A stretch of DNA of 64,000 nucleotides, taken from contig NZ_CANLZR010000001.1 in NCBI RefSeq assembly GCF_947495705.1, forward strand, positions 1-64,000, read 5' to 3'. The notes under the pieces are model-generated. The model made no database searches. It saw only the letters and a list, made by a program, of their open reading frames with translations, and was not told where the DNA came from. The position numbers and the translations under genes were made by a program. Each line of letters opens with the position of its first letter. The stretch's first letter is position 1. Below are positions 54,645 through 64,000 of the stretch, piece by piece. The DNA is from an uncultured Phycicoccus sp. (lineage in GTDB: Bacteria; Actinomycetota; Actinomycetes; Actinomycetales; Dermatophilaceae).

Positions 54645-54997
54645 ACGCCGGGTACGGACTGACCGTCCGCTGGTCGCTCGAGGGCGCCCCCGAGGGGGTC
54701 GCCGAGCAGCTGCGTGAGTACGTCGTCGGCACCTCGATCGCGCGCTTCATGTTCCTCGACGGCCTGGCCTTCAAGGTGTGGCGGATGCGCGAGGGGGAGT
54801 GGTTCGAGGGCACCTACGTCTTCGACAGCGAGGAGGAGCGCCGCGGCTTCCGGGCCGACTTCGAGCCGGGGGCGGCCGAGGCGCCGGGCAGCGAGATGAT
54901 CGGCTCGTCGCCGACGCTCATCGAGGAGTGGGAGGTCGTGGCCATCGCCGAGGGCCCCGCCAGCTTCCGCCGCGGCGCGGGGCCCGCGGTCAGCTGA
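54641..54997 (+). CDS. Conserved small protein, possible dimeric alpha-beta-barrel (YdhR-like)
   Basis: A 118-residue cytosolic protein. The core GLAFKVWRMREGEWFEGTYVFDSEEERRGFRADF resembles the central strands of YdhR-like / antibiotic-monooxygenase-type alpha-beta barrels; I am not certain of the family. The ATG overlaps the pepA stop by 4 bp (ATGA), so it is translated with pepA. Convergent with the O-methyltransferase (6 bp). Confidence 0.6.
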   Translation: MNAGYGLTVRWSLEGAPEGVAEQLREYVVGTSIARFMFLDGLAFKVWRMREGEWFEGTYVFDSEEERRGFRADFEPGAAEAPGSEMIGSSPTLIEEWEVVAIAEGPASFRRGAGPAVS

Positions 54998-55003
54998 GCC
55001 CGG

Positions 55004-55639
55004 TCAGCGACGCACCGCCACGAGCAGGCCGTCGCTGACGGGAAGCAGGGCGGTCACGAGGTCGTCGTGGTCTCGCAGCTCCTTCCCGAGCTCGCGAAGG
55101 GTGGACGTCGTCTCGTCGCGCGCGGCCGGGTCCGCCACCTGGTCGTGCCAGAGCATGTTGTCGACCGCCAGCACCCCGCCGGGGCGCAGCAGGCGCACCG
55201 CGTGCTCGACGTAGGTGGGGTAGGTCTCCTTGTCGGCGTCGACGAGCACCATGTCGTACGCGCCGTCGGTCATCCGGGGCAGCACGTCGGCCGCGGCGCC
55301 GGTGATGACCCGGGTGCGCTGGTGCGGGTAGCCCGCCGCCGTGTACGCCTGCCGGGCCGCGCGCTGGTTCTCGGCCGAGACGTCGATGGTCGTGAGCACG
55401 CCGTCCTCGGGCATGCCGGCGAGCAGCCAGAGCCCCGAGGTGCCCGCTCCCGTGCCGACCTCCACGACGTGCCGGGCGCCCACCGCGGCCGCGAGCAGGC
55501 GGAGGACGGCGCCGGCGCCGGCGCCGACCGGGGGCGCCGTCCCCAGCTCGACACCGCGTCGCCGGGCGGCCTCCACGACCTCCGGCTCGGGCACGAACTC
55601 CTCGGCGTACGACCAGCTGGCCGGCTTCATCCCGCTCAT
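55004..55639 (-). CDS. SAM-dependent O-methyltransferase (class I, catechol-type)
   Basis: A 211-residue O-methyltransferase. The SAM site is [17 protein letters not shown], then [10 protein letters not shown] (motif II), [20 protein letters not shown] (metal/catalytic region) and [18 protein letters not shown]. It matches the enzyme that precedes sigE in mycobacteria; substrate unknown. ATG 55639 is 5 nt after TAGGGT; a second ATG (55630) is possible. Divergent from sigE. Confidence 0.92.
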   Translation of the reverse strand: MSGMKPASWSYAEEFVPEPEVVEAARRRGVELGTAPPVGAGAGAVLRLLAAAVGARHVVEVGTGAGTSGLWLLAGMPEDGVLTTIDVSAENQRAARQAYTAAGYPHQRTRVITGAAADVLPRMTDGAYDMVLVDADKETYPTYVEHAVRLLRPGGVLAVDNMLWHDQVADPAARDETTSTLRELGKELRDHDDLVTALLPVSDGLLVAVRR

Positions 55640-55711
55640 GCGACACACCCTACGGCGCGCTCGGGTACCCGGGCGCGCCCGGCGGCTCCCAGCGGACACT
55701 CAGGTTCCCCG

Positions 55712-55739
55712 GGAACAATTCACGGACACGACGCGTATC
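55712..55739 (+). promoter_or_regulatory. ECF-type promoter upstream of sigE (probable autoregulation)
   Basis: GGAAC (55712-55716), 17 bp, then CGTATC (55734-55739). This is the -35/-10 pattern used by SigE/SigH-like ECF factors (GGAAC with CGTT/CGTAT). It lies 36 bp before the chosen sigE start. Confidence 0.6.
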
Positions 55740-55775
55740 GATGGGTACATGGACAGCCTGGTAGGGGACGAGCCG

Positions 55776-56390
55776 ATGACGACGCAGGACACCGCGGGCA
55801 CCGACGCGGCCTGGGCCCCTCCGACGTGGGAGGAGGTCGTCGAGCAGCACTCCGCGCGGGTGTACCGCCTCGCGTACCGCCTCACCGGCAACGTGCACGA
55901 CGCCGAGGACCTCACCCAGGACGTGTTCGTCAGGGTGTTCCGGTCGCTGCACACGTACCGGCCGGGGACCTTCGAGGGCTGGCTGCACCGGATCACGACG
56001 AACGTGTTCCTCGACAAGATGCGGCGCAAGCAGCGGATCCGCTTCGACGCGCTGTCCGACGAGTCCGCCGCGCGGCTGCCGAGCCGGGACCGCGGCCCCG
56101 AGCAGGCGTTCGCCGAGACCCACCTCGACGACGACGTCCAGCGGGCCCTGGACGCCCTGTCCCCGGACTTCCGCGCCGCGGTCGTGCTGTGCGACATCGA
56201 GGGGCTGTCCTACGAGGAGGTCGCCGCGACGCTCGGGATCAAGCTGGGGACCGTCCGCTCGCGCATCCACCGCGGCCGCTCGCAGCTGCGCGAGGCGCTC
56301 GCCCACCGTGCCCCCGAGCCGCGTACCCGGGCGGCCCTGCCGGCCCGCCGGGGCCCCATCGTCCGCCGGCCCGCAGCGGGAGCCGTATGA
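55776..56390 (+). CDS. sigE: ECF RNA polymerase sigma factor SigE
   Basis: A 204-residue ECF sigma factor. Region 2 (about 20-90): [37 protein letters not shown], then [22 protein letters not shown]. Region 4 (about 125-180): [52 protein letters not shown]. Context (O-methyltransferase, anti-sigma, HtrA, TatB) identifies it as the SigE envelope-stress factor. I favour ATG 55776 because AGGGGA lies 7 nt upstream; ATG 55749 is an alternative adding nine residues. The stop overlaps rseA. Confidence 0.94.
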   Translation: MTTQDTAGTDAAWAPPTWEEVVEQHSARVYRLAYRLTGNVHDAEDLTQDVFVRVFRSLHTYRPGTFEGWLHRITTNVFLDKMRRKQRIRFDALSDESAARLPSRDRGPEQAFAETHLDDDVQRALDALSPDFRAAVVLCDIEGLSYEEVAATLGIKLGTVRSRIHRGRSQLREALAHRAPEPRTRAALPARRGPIVRRPAAGAV

Positions 56391-56931
56391 CCAGCCCGCA
56401 CCACGTCCGCTGCCTCGACGACGAGCTGTCCGAGTACGCCGCCGGGCGGCTCGACGACACCCGCTCGCTCGCCTGGGACCGGCATCTCGTCGCGTGCGAG
56501 ATGTGCCGGCGCGCCGTCGGTGCGGAACGCCGGCTGCGGGAGGCCCTCGCCGGCGGCCCGTCGATGCCGGGCGACCTGCGCACGACCCTCATCGCGATGG
56601 GCCGCGACCTCGACCCGGGCCCGGTCGGCTTCCGGGAGCCCCTGGCCCTGCTCTCGCCCGGGGACCGGCCCTGCCACCGCAGCCCGCTGCGGGCCACCGT
56701 CGTGGCTGCCGCCGCGGTCGGGGTGTCCGCGGCCGCGGCCTGGAGCCTCACCGTCATCGGGGCCCCGGCCACCCGGGTCGCCGTCGTGTCCGGGTCGCCG
56801 TCCCCCGCCGCCTCCCCGGTCGGCCCGACGCGCTCGGCGCCGCCCGCGACGACGGCGTCACTCGTGTCCGTCCGGTGGATGAGCGGTACCTCCGTGTCAC
56901 AGCCGGCGACGCGCCAGGCAGAATCGACCCC

Positions 56932-56935
<4 letters not shown>
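56387..56935 (+). CDS. rseA: Anti-sigma E factor with zinc-finger (RseA-like)
   Basis: A 182-residue protein. N-terminal zf-HC2: [29 protein letters not shown], with the HxxxCxxC zinc site. About residues 104-128 form one TM helix ([23 protein letters not shown]), followed by a short Ser/Pro-rich exterior tail. It should hold SigE at the membrane and release it on envelope or redox stress. ATG overlaps the sigE stop (ATGA), and its stop overlaps htrA, so stoichiometry is coupled. Confidence 0.88.
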
Positions 56936-58302
<1,367 letters not shown>

Positions 58303-58341
58303 CCCGGGCTCTCGCACGGTCCACAGAAGAGGAGTGACGCG

Positions 58342-58878
58342 GTGGCCGGCATCAACGGGTGGGAGTTCATCCTGCTCGCCCTCATCGCGGTCTTCATCCT
58401 CGGGCCCGACCGGCTGCCGGAGTACGCCGCCAAGCTGGCCCGCGGCATCCGCAAGCTGCGGGTGATGGCCGAGGGCGCCAAGGACCAGCTGCGCGACCAG
58501 CTCGGGCCCGAGTACGAGGACATCAACTGGCGCCAGTACGACCCCCGGCAGTACGACCCGCGCCGGATCGTGCGAGAAGCGCTCATCGAGCCCCTCGACG
58601 ACGCCGTCGCGCCGGTGCGCGACGAGATCTCGTCGGTCCGCTCCGCCGCCACGCTCCGCGGCGGCGAGACGGCCGGGGCCGAGCCGGCGGACGACGCCGG
58701 CCATCCGGTGGCCGTGGCCGAGCCGGCCGGGGCCGGGGCAGCGGTGGCGGCGGCAGCGTCCCTGGGCTCCCTCCGGCCGTCCGGCGGGGTCGACGGGGAC
58801 ACCGCGCTGGCGGCACGCACGAGCCCGCAGGCGTTCGACGCGGCCCGCCCGGTGCCCTACGACGTCGAGGCCACCTGA
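58342..58878 (+). CDS. tatB: Sec-independent translocase subunit TatB
   Basis: A 178-residue TatB-like protein: TM helix with GWEFILLALIAVFILGPDRLPEYAAKLARGIRKLR (TatA/B hinge and amphipathic helix), then a long cytosolic, mostly charged region and an Ala-rich tail. It recruits twin-arginine precursors to TatC. GTG 58342 is preceded by GAGGAG. It follows htrA by 39 bp, as in the mycobacterial sigE cluster. A 14-bp palindrome (58884-58897) lies between it and convergent mrp. Confidence 0.9.
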   Translation: MAGINGWEFILLALIAVFILGPDRLPEYAAKLARGIRKLRVMAEGAKDQLRDQLGPEYEDINWRQYDPRQYDPRRIVREALIEPLDDAVAPVRDEISSVRSAATLRGGETAGAEPADDAGHPVAVAEPAGAGAAVAAAASLGSLRPSGGVDGDTALAARTSPQAFDAARPVPYDVEAT

Positions 58879-58897
58879 GCGAGCCGGCGGCCGCCGG

Positions 58898-60031
58898 TCA
58901 GCGGCCGACGGGCGACAGGCCCAGCGAGCGCCCGGCGAGGCCGCGGGAGCGTGACGCGAGGCCCTTGGCGATGCCGCGCAGCGCGACGGCCGCGGGGGAG
59001 TCCGGCTCACCGAGGACGACGGGCATGCCCTGGTCGGCGCCGATCCGCAGGCGGGTGTCGATCGGGATCTGACCCAGCAGCGGCACGTCTGCGCCGATGG
59101 CCTTGCTCAGGGAGTCCGCGACGTCCTGGCCGCCGCCGGAGCCGAAGATCTCCTCGCGGGAGCCGTCGGGCAGCTCGAGCCACGACATGTTCTCGATGAC
59201 GCCGGCGAGCCGCTGGTGGGTCTGGAGGGCGATCGACCCGGCGCGCTCGGCGACCTCGGCGGCCGCCTGCTGCGGCGTGGTGACGACGAGGATCTCGGCG
59301 CCGGGGATGAGCTGGGCGACCGAGATGGCGATGTCGCCGGTGCCGGGCGGCAGGTCGAGGAGCAGGACGTCGAGGTCGCCCCAGAAGACGTCGGCGAGGA
59401 ACTGCTGGAGCGCGCGGTGCAGCATCGGGCCGCGCCAGACGACGGGCTGGTTGCCCGGGACGAACATCCCGATCGAGATGACCTTCACGTCGTGGCTGAC
59501 CGGCGGCATGATCATGTCGTCGACCTGGGTGGGCCGGCGCTCGACACCGAGCATGCGGGGGATCGAGAAGCCGTAGATGTCGGCGTCGACGACGCCGACC
59601 GCGAGACCCTGCTCGGCGAGGGCGGCCGCGAGGTTGGCGGTGACCGAGGACTTGCCGACCCCGCCCTTGCCCGACGCGACGGCGTAGACGCGGGTGAGCG
59701 AGCCGGGCTTGGCGAACGGCACCTCGCGCTCGGCGGTGCCGCCGCGCAGCATCGTCTTGAGGTCGGCCCGCTGCTCGTCGGTCATCACCCCGAGGGTGAC
59801 CGCGACGTCGGTGACGCCCTCGACCTTGCTCAGGGCCGCGATGGTGTCCTTGGTGAGGGTCTCCTTGAGCGGGCAGGCGGCGACGGTGAGCAGGATGGTG
59901 ACCGCGACCCGGCCGTCGTCGTCGCAGGTGAGGTCACCGACCATCCCGAGCTCGGTGACGGGGCGCCGGATCTCGGGGTCGATGACCGTCTCGAGAGCGG
60001 CGTGGAGGGCGTCTTGGCTGACCTGCGGCAT
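58898..60031 (-). CDS. mrp: Mrp/NBP35-type iron-sulfur carrier ATPase
   Basis: A 377-residue protein: N-terminal MIP18/DUF59 domain (about 1-90, IDPEIRRPVTELGMV ... CPLKETLTKD), then a ParA-like P-loop ATPase with AVASGKGGVGKSSVTANLAAAL, VVDADIYGFSIPRML, LLLDLPPGTGDIAISVAQL. It is thought to assemble or carry [4Fe-4S] clusters. TAGACT is 7 nt before its ATG (minus strand). First of a minus-strand block facing the sigE-tatB operon. Confidence 0.93.
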   Translation of the reverse strand: MPQVSQDALHAALETVIDPEIRRPVTELGMVGDLTCDDDGRVAVTILLTVAACPLKETLTKDTIAALSKVEGVTDVAVTLGVMTDEQRADLKTMLRGGTAEREVPFAKPGSLTRVYAVASGKGGVGKSSVTANLAAALAEQGLAVGVVDADIYGFSIPRMLGVERRPTQVDDMIMPPVSHDVKVISIGMFVPGNQPVVWRGPMLHRALQQFLADVFWGDLDVLLLDLPPGTGDIAISVAQLIPGAEILVVTTPQQAAAEVAERAGSIALQTHQRLAGVIENMSWLELPDGSREEIFGSGGGQDVADSLSKAIGADVPLLGQIPIDTRLRIGADQGMPVVLGEPDSPAAVALRGIAKGLASRSRGLAGRSLGLSPVGR

Positions 60032-60041
60032 GCCCTCGAGT

Positions 60042-60593
60042 CTAGGTCGGGTCGGGACGCTCGGAATCCTCGCCCCTGACGACGTCCTCCTTGCGCGCGA
60101 CGACGAGGCCGCGCACCTCCATCTCGTCGAGGAAGTCGCGCAGCTCGCTGCGCACGAAGTCGCGCGTCGCGTTGTCGCGGATGGCGATGCGCAGGGCCGC
60201 GACCTCGCGGGTGAGGAACTCGGTGTCGGCGAGGTTGCGCTCGTCGCGGGAGCGGTCCTGCTCCAGGGCCACCCGGTCGCGGTCGGCCTGCCGGTTCTGC
60301 GCGAGCAGGATCAGCGGCGCGGCGTACGAGGCCTGGAGGCTGAGCATGAGGGTGAGGAAGATGAAGGCGTAGGGGTCGAAGCGCAGGTCCCCGGGGGCCA
60401 GGGTGTTCCACAGCAGCCACACCGCGACGAAGAACGTCATCCCGATGAGGAAGAACGCGGTCCCCATGTACCGGGCGAACTGCTCGGCCAGGACGCCGAA
60501 GGCCTCCTGCGAGAACGCGGCGGGCAGGCTCAGCCGTCGGCGCCGCACCTCGCGGGGCTGGTCGATGCGGGGCCGCCGCTCGCGCTCAGCCAC
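60042..60593 (-). CDS. DUF1003 membrane protein
   Basis: A 183-residue protein with two TM helices (GTAFFLIGMTFFVAVWLLWNTLAP; PYAFIFLTLMLSLQASYAAPLILLA) characteristic of DUF1003, and a long helical C-terminal cytosolic region (QNRQADRDRVALEQDRSRDERN). Function unknown. The GTG start overlaps the stop of the MgtE-like gene by 8 bp, so the two are translationally coupled. Confidence 0.88.
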   Translation of the reverse strand: MAERERRPRIDQPREVRRRRLSLPAAFSQEAFGVLAEQFARYMGTAFFLIGMTFFVAVWLLWNTLAPGDLRFDPYAFIFLTLMLSLQASYAAPLILLAQNRQADRDRVALEQDRSRDERNLADTEFLTREVAALRIAIRDNATRDFVRSELRDFLDEMEVRGLVVARKEDVVRGEDSERPDPT

Positions 60594-61884
60594 TGGAGAC
60601 CTCCGTGTGCGTGACGACGTCGTGACGCTCCTCGCGCCAGTCCTCGGGGAGGATGTGGTCGAGCACGTCGTCGACGGTCACGGCGCCGAGGAGGTGCCCG
60701 GCCTCGTCGACGATGGGCATGCCCACGAGGTCGTAGGTCGCGAGCATCCGGGTCACCTGGCCGAGGCTGGCCGTGGGGGGCAGCGGCTCGACGTCCCGGT
60801 CGATGATCCCGCCCACCGGGTTGTGCGGCGGCTCGCGGAGCAATCGCTGGATGTGGACGAGGCCGAGGAACTTGCCCGTGGGGGTCTCCAGCGGGGGGCG
60901 GCAGACGAAGACGGTGCAGGCGAGCGCCGTCGAGAGCTCCTGGCGGCGGACGACCGCCAGCGCCTCGGCGATCGAGGCCTCCGGGCCCAGGATGACCGGT
61001 TCGGTGGTCATGAGGCCGCCGGCGGTGTTCTCGTCGTAGGTGAGGAGGCGGCGCAGGTCGGCCGCCTCGTCGGGCTGCATCTTCTGGAGCAGCTCCTCCT
61101 GACGCTCGACCGGCAGCTCGGCCAGGAGGTCGGCCGCGTCGTCGGGCTCCATGGCCTCGAGGACGTCGGCGGCCCGGGAGACCTCGAGCCCGGTGAGGAT
61201 CTCGATCTGGTCGTCGCCGGGGAGCTCCTCGATGACGTCGGCGAGGCGCTCGTCGCTCAGGGCGGCCGCGACCTCGGCGCGGCGCTGCGGGCTCAGGTCG
61301 TGGATCACCTCCGCGAGGTCGGCGGGCTTGAGGTCCTCGTACGCCTCGAGCAGCTTGGCGGCGCCCTGGCCCTCGTTCGCGTCCCGCAGGCCGCGCACGT
61401 CTTCGATCGGGGCGACGAAGGTCTCGCCCCGGCTGCGGCCGAGGCGGCCGAGCCGGCTGGGGCGGGAGGCGCCGAGCCGGACGGCCACCCGTGAGACCGC
61501 CCAGCCCCGGGTGCCCATCTGGTCGATGCCGACGTCCTGGATCGTGGCCGAGACGACCTCGCCGCCCTCGACGCTCACCTGGACCTGCCGGTCGAACAGC
61601 TCGGCCACGACGAGGGTCTCGTTGGGACGCTGCTCGAAGCGGCGCATGTTGACCAGCCCGGTCGTGATGACCTGGCCGCCCTCGACGGAGGTGACCCGGG
61701 TCATCGGGACGAACACCCGGCGACGGCCGGCGACCTCGACGACGAGGCCGATCGCGCGGGGGCGGGCACGGCTGGCGCTGAAGGTGACGACGACGTCACG
61801 CACCCGCCCGACACGGTCACCGAGCGGGTCGAAGACGTCCAGCTCGGACAGTCGGCCGACGAAGGCGCGGGTCGGCGTGCTCAC
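60586..61884 (-). CDS. Soluble MgtE-like protein: PRC-barrel-like + MgtE N domain + CBS pair
   Basis: A 432-residue cytosolic protein. Residues about 1-160 are PRC-barrel-like repeats (VGRVRDVVVTFSASRARPRAIGLVVEVAGRRRVFVPMTRV). About 185-290 is the MgtE N-domain (DLKPADLAEVIHDLSPQRRAEVAAALSDERLADVIEELP, DDAADLLAELPVERQEELLQKM). About 300-425 are two CBS motifs (LGLVHIQRLL, MPIVDEAGHLLGAVTVDDVLDHIL). The TM channel domain of true MgtE is absent, so it can sense Mg(II) or nucleotides but not transport alone. GTG is 7 nt after TAGCCT. Confidence 0.88.
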   Translation of the reverse strand: MSTPTRAFVGRLSELDVFDPLGDRVGRVRDVVVTFSASRARPRAIGLVVEVAGRRRVFVPMTRVTSVEGGQVITTGLVNMRRFEQRPNETLVVAELFDRQVQVSVEGGEVVSATIQDVGIDQMGTRGWAVSRVAVRLGASRPSRLGRLGRSRGETFVAPIEDVRGLRDANEGQGAAKLLEAYEDLKPADLAEVIHDLSPQRRAEVAAALSDERLADVIEELPGDDQIEILTGLEVSRAADVLEAMEPDDAADLLAELPVERQEELLQKMQPDEAADLRRLLTYDENTAGGLMTTEPVILGPEASIAEALAVVRRQELSTALACTVFVCRPPLETPTGKFLGLVHIQRLLREPPHNPVGGIIDRDVEPLPPTASLGQVTRMLATYDLVGMPIVDEAGHLLGAVTVDDVLDHILPEDWREERHDVVTHTEVSSG

Positions 61885-61924
61885 GTCCGACAGGCTAGCC
61901 GCCGCGAGCCGCCCGGCCGGTGCC

Positions 61925-62515
61925 TCACGGGGTCGTGTTGCGCCTCGCTCCGGCGCGCCCGCGCCAGTGCCAGGGCCGCCAACGGGCCGTCGCCGGGGCC
62001 GCGGGACGGACCGGGGCGGCGCCGGAGCCGTCGTCGTACCGACCGGGTGCCTCGAGCGGGCGACCGTGGGGGGTGATGACGTGGATCGTGTTGTCGTCGC
62101 GCCAGCGGGCGGCGACGTCGCCGGTGGCGTTGAGGCGTTCGGGGCGCAGGACCTCGACGGCGGCGTCCCAGGCGTCGGTGCCGGGCTCGAGGCGCCGCGT
62201 GGTGGCCTGCAGGGTGAGGAGCCGGCCGCCGGTGTCCTTGCTGCGCAGGATCAGCTCGACCTCGTCGGGGAGCCACGGCAGGTGCTGCTCACCGGGGCCG
62301 GAAACCACGTAGGCGGCCGGGCCCGGGCCGCGCTCGTCCCCGTCGTCGTGCCACGCGTGCCACACCGGGTGGCTGGCCCCGCCGGGGACCCGGACCCACA
62401 GCAGGCCCGACTTGCTCGCGGCCTCGTGGATGAGGCGGGTGACGTCGACCGCGGGCGGGGCCTGCGTGGGCAGCGCCTCGGTCCGCGGTGGCTGCTCCGC
62501 TGCCGCATCGGTCAC
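61925..62515 (-). CDS. Hypothetical protein, possibly pyridoxamine-oxidase-like fold
   Basis: A 196-residue cytosolic protein. The region GLLWVRVPGGASHPVWHAWHD ... ELILRSKDTGGRLLTLQATTRRLEPGT has the alternating strands of an FMN split-barrel-like protein, but I see no decisive motif. The C-terminus is low-complexity and basic. GTG at 62515 is chosen because GGAAGG stands 7 nt upstream; an ATG at 62533 would add six residues. 39 bp downstream of the Rieske gene, same strand. Confidence 0.6.
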   Translation of the reverse strand: MTDAAAEQPPRTEALPTQAPPAVDVTRLIHEAASKSGLLWVRVPGGASHPVWHAWHDDGDERGPGPAAYVVSGPGEQHLPWLPDEVELILRSKDTGGRLLTLQATTRRLEPGTDAWDAAVEVLRPERLNATGDVAARWRDDNTIHVITPHGRPLEAPGRYDDGSGAAPVRPAAPATARWRPWHWRGRAGARRNTTP

Positions 62516-62554
62516 GTCGGCACCTTCCCACATCGCGGCTCGCGGCGTCCCGGC

Positions 62555-62896
62555 CTACTCGACGCGGAGCTCGTCGCCCTCGACGATGACGCTGCCGCGG
62601 CGCAGCGGCCACACCTTGGTGAGCGCGACGAAGGCCGCATCGAGGCCGGGGATCTTCGCGAAGACGCCCTGGGGCCCGCGCGTCATCTCGCCGGTGGTCA
62701 CGTCGTACTTGGCCTGGTGCCACGGGCAGACGAGGCAGCCGTCCTCGTCGATGCTGCCCTCCGCGAGGTCGGCTCGCAGGTGCCGGCACTTGCGCCCGAC
62801 GGCGAAGTAGTCGCCGTTGTTCCCGACGGCGTAGTCCCCGGAGCCGGTCACCGACCCGCGGGGGACGTCGGATCGTGGGATCCGGGTGATGGCCAT
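62555..62896 (-). CDS. Rieske [2Fe-2S] ferredoxin-like protein
   Basis: A 113-residue Rieske protein. Cluster ligands are visible as C37-x-H39 (CRHL) and C57-x2-H60 (CPWHQAKYD). It is soluble, with no TM or oxygenase catalytic domain, so it is an electron carrier or small non-respiratory Rieske subunit. ATG 62896 has a GAGGGAGC 6-13 nt upstream. Divergent from the right DUF222 gene with 186 bp between start codons. Confidence 0.92.
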   Translation of the reverse strand: MAITRIPRSDVPRGSVTGSGDYAVGNNGDYFAVGRKCRHLRADLAEGSIDEDGCLVCPWHQAKYDVTTGEMTRGPQGVFAKIPGLDAAFVALTKVWPLRRGSVIVEGDELRVE

Positions 62897-63047
62897 GGTG
62901 TGCTCCCTCGCGTCGACGTCGACCGGCCCATCGTCGCACGATTCCGACCGTCCTGCTCGGCGGGGCGATGCCGGGTCGCCGGTATGGTCCGGTCGCGCGG
63001 AGCGACGAATTCGGCTCTGCTGGAGGCGAACATCTGTGAACAAAGCC

Positions 63048-63076
63048 TTTCACTCGTACGTGTGTTCGGGTAGAAT
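63048..63076 (+). promoter_or_regulatory. SOS (LexA)-controlled leaderless promoter of the right DUF222-HNH gene
   Basis: -35 TTTCAC (63048-63053), 17-bp spacer, -10 TAGAAT (63071-63076). The spacer is TCGTACGTGTGTTCGG (63054-63069) plus one base, a LexA box with 10 of 12 fixed positions of TCGAAC-N4-GTTCGA. The -10 ends 6 nt before the ATG. Confidence 0.75.
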
Positions 63077-63082
63077 CAGGGC

Positions 63083-64000
63083 ATGGACAGGGAGCAGGCC
63101 AGCCGCCGCATCGCGGCCCTCCGCACGGAGGTCGCGGCACTGGGTCGTGAGCTGGCCGAGGGGGCGCGGGGGTGGCAGCCGGAGGAGTGCTTGGAGGTCG
63201 CGGGCGAGCTCCAGGGGGTGGTGACCGCCGCCCAGGGGGCCCAGGGCGTCGTGGCCGCGTTCGGGGCCCGGGTGGAGACCACGATGACGGAGTCGGGCCC
63301 GTGGGAGCGCACCCACCCGGTCGGCTTCGTCGACGCGATGGCCCCGGCGGAGGTGTCCCTGGCCACCGGCCTCACCGAAGGGCTCGCCGGGCGCAAGGTG
63401 GCCCTCGCGGCGGCCCTGTCGCAGCGGTTCCCGATGACGCAGGGCCTCGTCCTCGCCGGTGACCTCCCGGTGGCGTCGGCGCAGAAGGTCGTCGACGCCT
63501 GCGCGGGACTCGACGTCGACGCCTGCGAACGGGTCGACGCCCAGCTGGCCGGGCGGCTCCCCCTGATGGACCCGGCGCGGGTCGCCGCCGAGACCCGCCG
63601 GGTGGCGGCGCGGGTCGCTGCCGACCAGGTCGCCGCCCAGGCCGAGCGGACCACGCGGGGTCGCACGGTGGGTGTCCGGCCGGGGGAGGACGGCCTCACC
63701 GACTGGTACGCCCTCCTGCCGACCGCCACCTCGGCGGCGGCATGGTCGGCGGTGAACTCGCTCGCCGACGAGTACCGGCAGCTCGACGACTCCCTGACCC
63801 TGGCCGAGGCACGCGCCGACGCGTTCGGCGACCTTCTGCTCCGCAACGTCCGGGTGTCGGCCCAGGTCACCCTCGGGGTGCCCGTCGTCACCGGGGCGGC
63901 GGCGCCGGAACCCGTCGCCACCGAGTCGGTCCACGTGACGTGGGACGACGACGAGACCGTCGTCGACTGCGTCACCGGGCAGGAGACCCGCTTCGCCGAC
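63083..64000 (+). CDS. DUF222 / HNH endonuclease (13E12 family), N-terminal part, cut by window edge
   Basis: 306 codons are open from ATG 63083 to the last base; the HNH part lies beyond the window. The protein is a close paralogue of the gene at 1-1395: shared blocks include ESGPWER, HPVGFVDAM, AEVSLATG, TEGLAGRK, VVDACAGLDV, ATSAAAWSAV and RADAFGDLLLR, nearly colinear from the first residue. Orientation is opposite to the left copy. Its promoter has the same LexA-box layout. Confidence 0.9.
   Translation, partial: MDREQASRRIAALRTEVAALGRELAEGARGWQPEECLEVAGELQGVVTAAQGAQGVVAAFGARVETTMTESGPWERTHPVGFVDAMAPAEVSLATGLTEGLAGRKVALAAALSQRFPMTQGLVLAGDLPVASAQKVVDACAGLDVDACERVDAQLAGRLPLMDPARVAAETRRVAARVAADQVAAQAERTTRGRTVGVRPGEDGLTDWYALLPTATSAAAWSAVNSLADEYRQLDDSLTLAEARADAFGDLLLRNVRVSAQVTLGVPVVTGAAAPEPVATESVHVTWDDDETVVDCVTGQETRFAD

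Noticed and set aside
58884-58897. Palindrome CCGGCGGCCGCCGG between tatB and mrp as a terminator
   Set aside because: It has no loop, is short, and such GC palindromes are frequent by chance at this base composition; noted only within the tatB entry.

Overview
The window is a 64 kb stretch of a very GC-rich chromosome from a mycothiol-type actinobacterium, most likely a member of the Micrococcales (Intrasporangiaceae-like; the family is my inference from gene content and style). It is dense chromosomal DNA. I see no rRNA, tRNA, CRISPR array, insertion sequence or prophage. Only two intergenic gaps exceed about 250 bp.

Layout. The left edge (1-1395, minus) and right edge (63083-64000, plus) each hold a close paralogue of a DUF222/13E12-family HNH endonuclease gene, in inverted orientation. 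Each is preceded by a near-perfect LexA (SOS) box that fills the -35/-10 spacer. From 1.6 to 11.2 kb are a RibD-like reductase, xseB-xseA, ispH, a GNAT, a CmpX-like channel, rmuC, a glutathione-peroxidase-type thiol peroxidase, a serine hydrolase, a NUDIX protein and ychF. From 11.5 to 32.4 kb the content is more variable: an MFS/cNMP/patatin fusion, an epimerase, a GAF-LuxR/cupin divergent pair, a universal stress protein, a secreted SGNH hydrolase, a PIG-L deacetylase, a DUF3311-MctP monocarboxylate symporter pair, malQ, a GATase/VIT1/PCD operon and a complete peptide ABC transporter operon. From 32.6 to 62.9 kb is a conserved actinobacterial backbone: typA, an LpqW-like protein, mshB, a flavin reductase, VanW, fdxA-dapC, gltA, dapD/dapE, a LOG protein, an operon coupling DivIVA-like domains to GT-C membrane proteins, DUF3117, pepA, an O-methyltransferase, sigE-rseA-htrA-tatB, mrp, DUF1003, an MgtE-like soluble protein and a Rieske protein. 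From memory of the Mycobacterium tuberculosis map, this order follows Rv1107c-Rv1112 and Rv1165-Rv1232c, with insertions.

Themes. Lysine/peptidoglycan precursor synthesis (dapC, dapD, dapE), cell-envelope maintenance (sigE-rseA-htrA-tatB, VanW, LpqW-like, two GT-C proteins, DivIVA-like proteins) and thiol redox (mshB, peroxidase) dominate. Many genes appear leaderless: a TANNNT -10 hexamer lies 5-7 nt before the start codon at sixteen genes. GNAT and fdxA share overlapping -10 hexamers on opposite strands.

Most unusual items: the paired SOS-controlled inverted DUF222 genes; a palindromic repeat family flanking, and contributing the C-terminal codons of, an AbiEi-like gene; a DivIVA-domain/GT-C fusion inside an operon with a second DivIVA-like protein; and the three-part MFS-cNMP-patatin protein.
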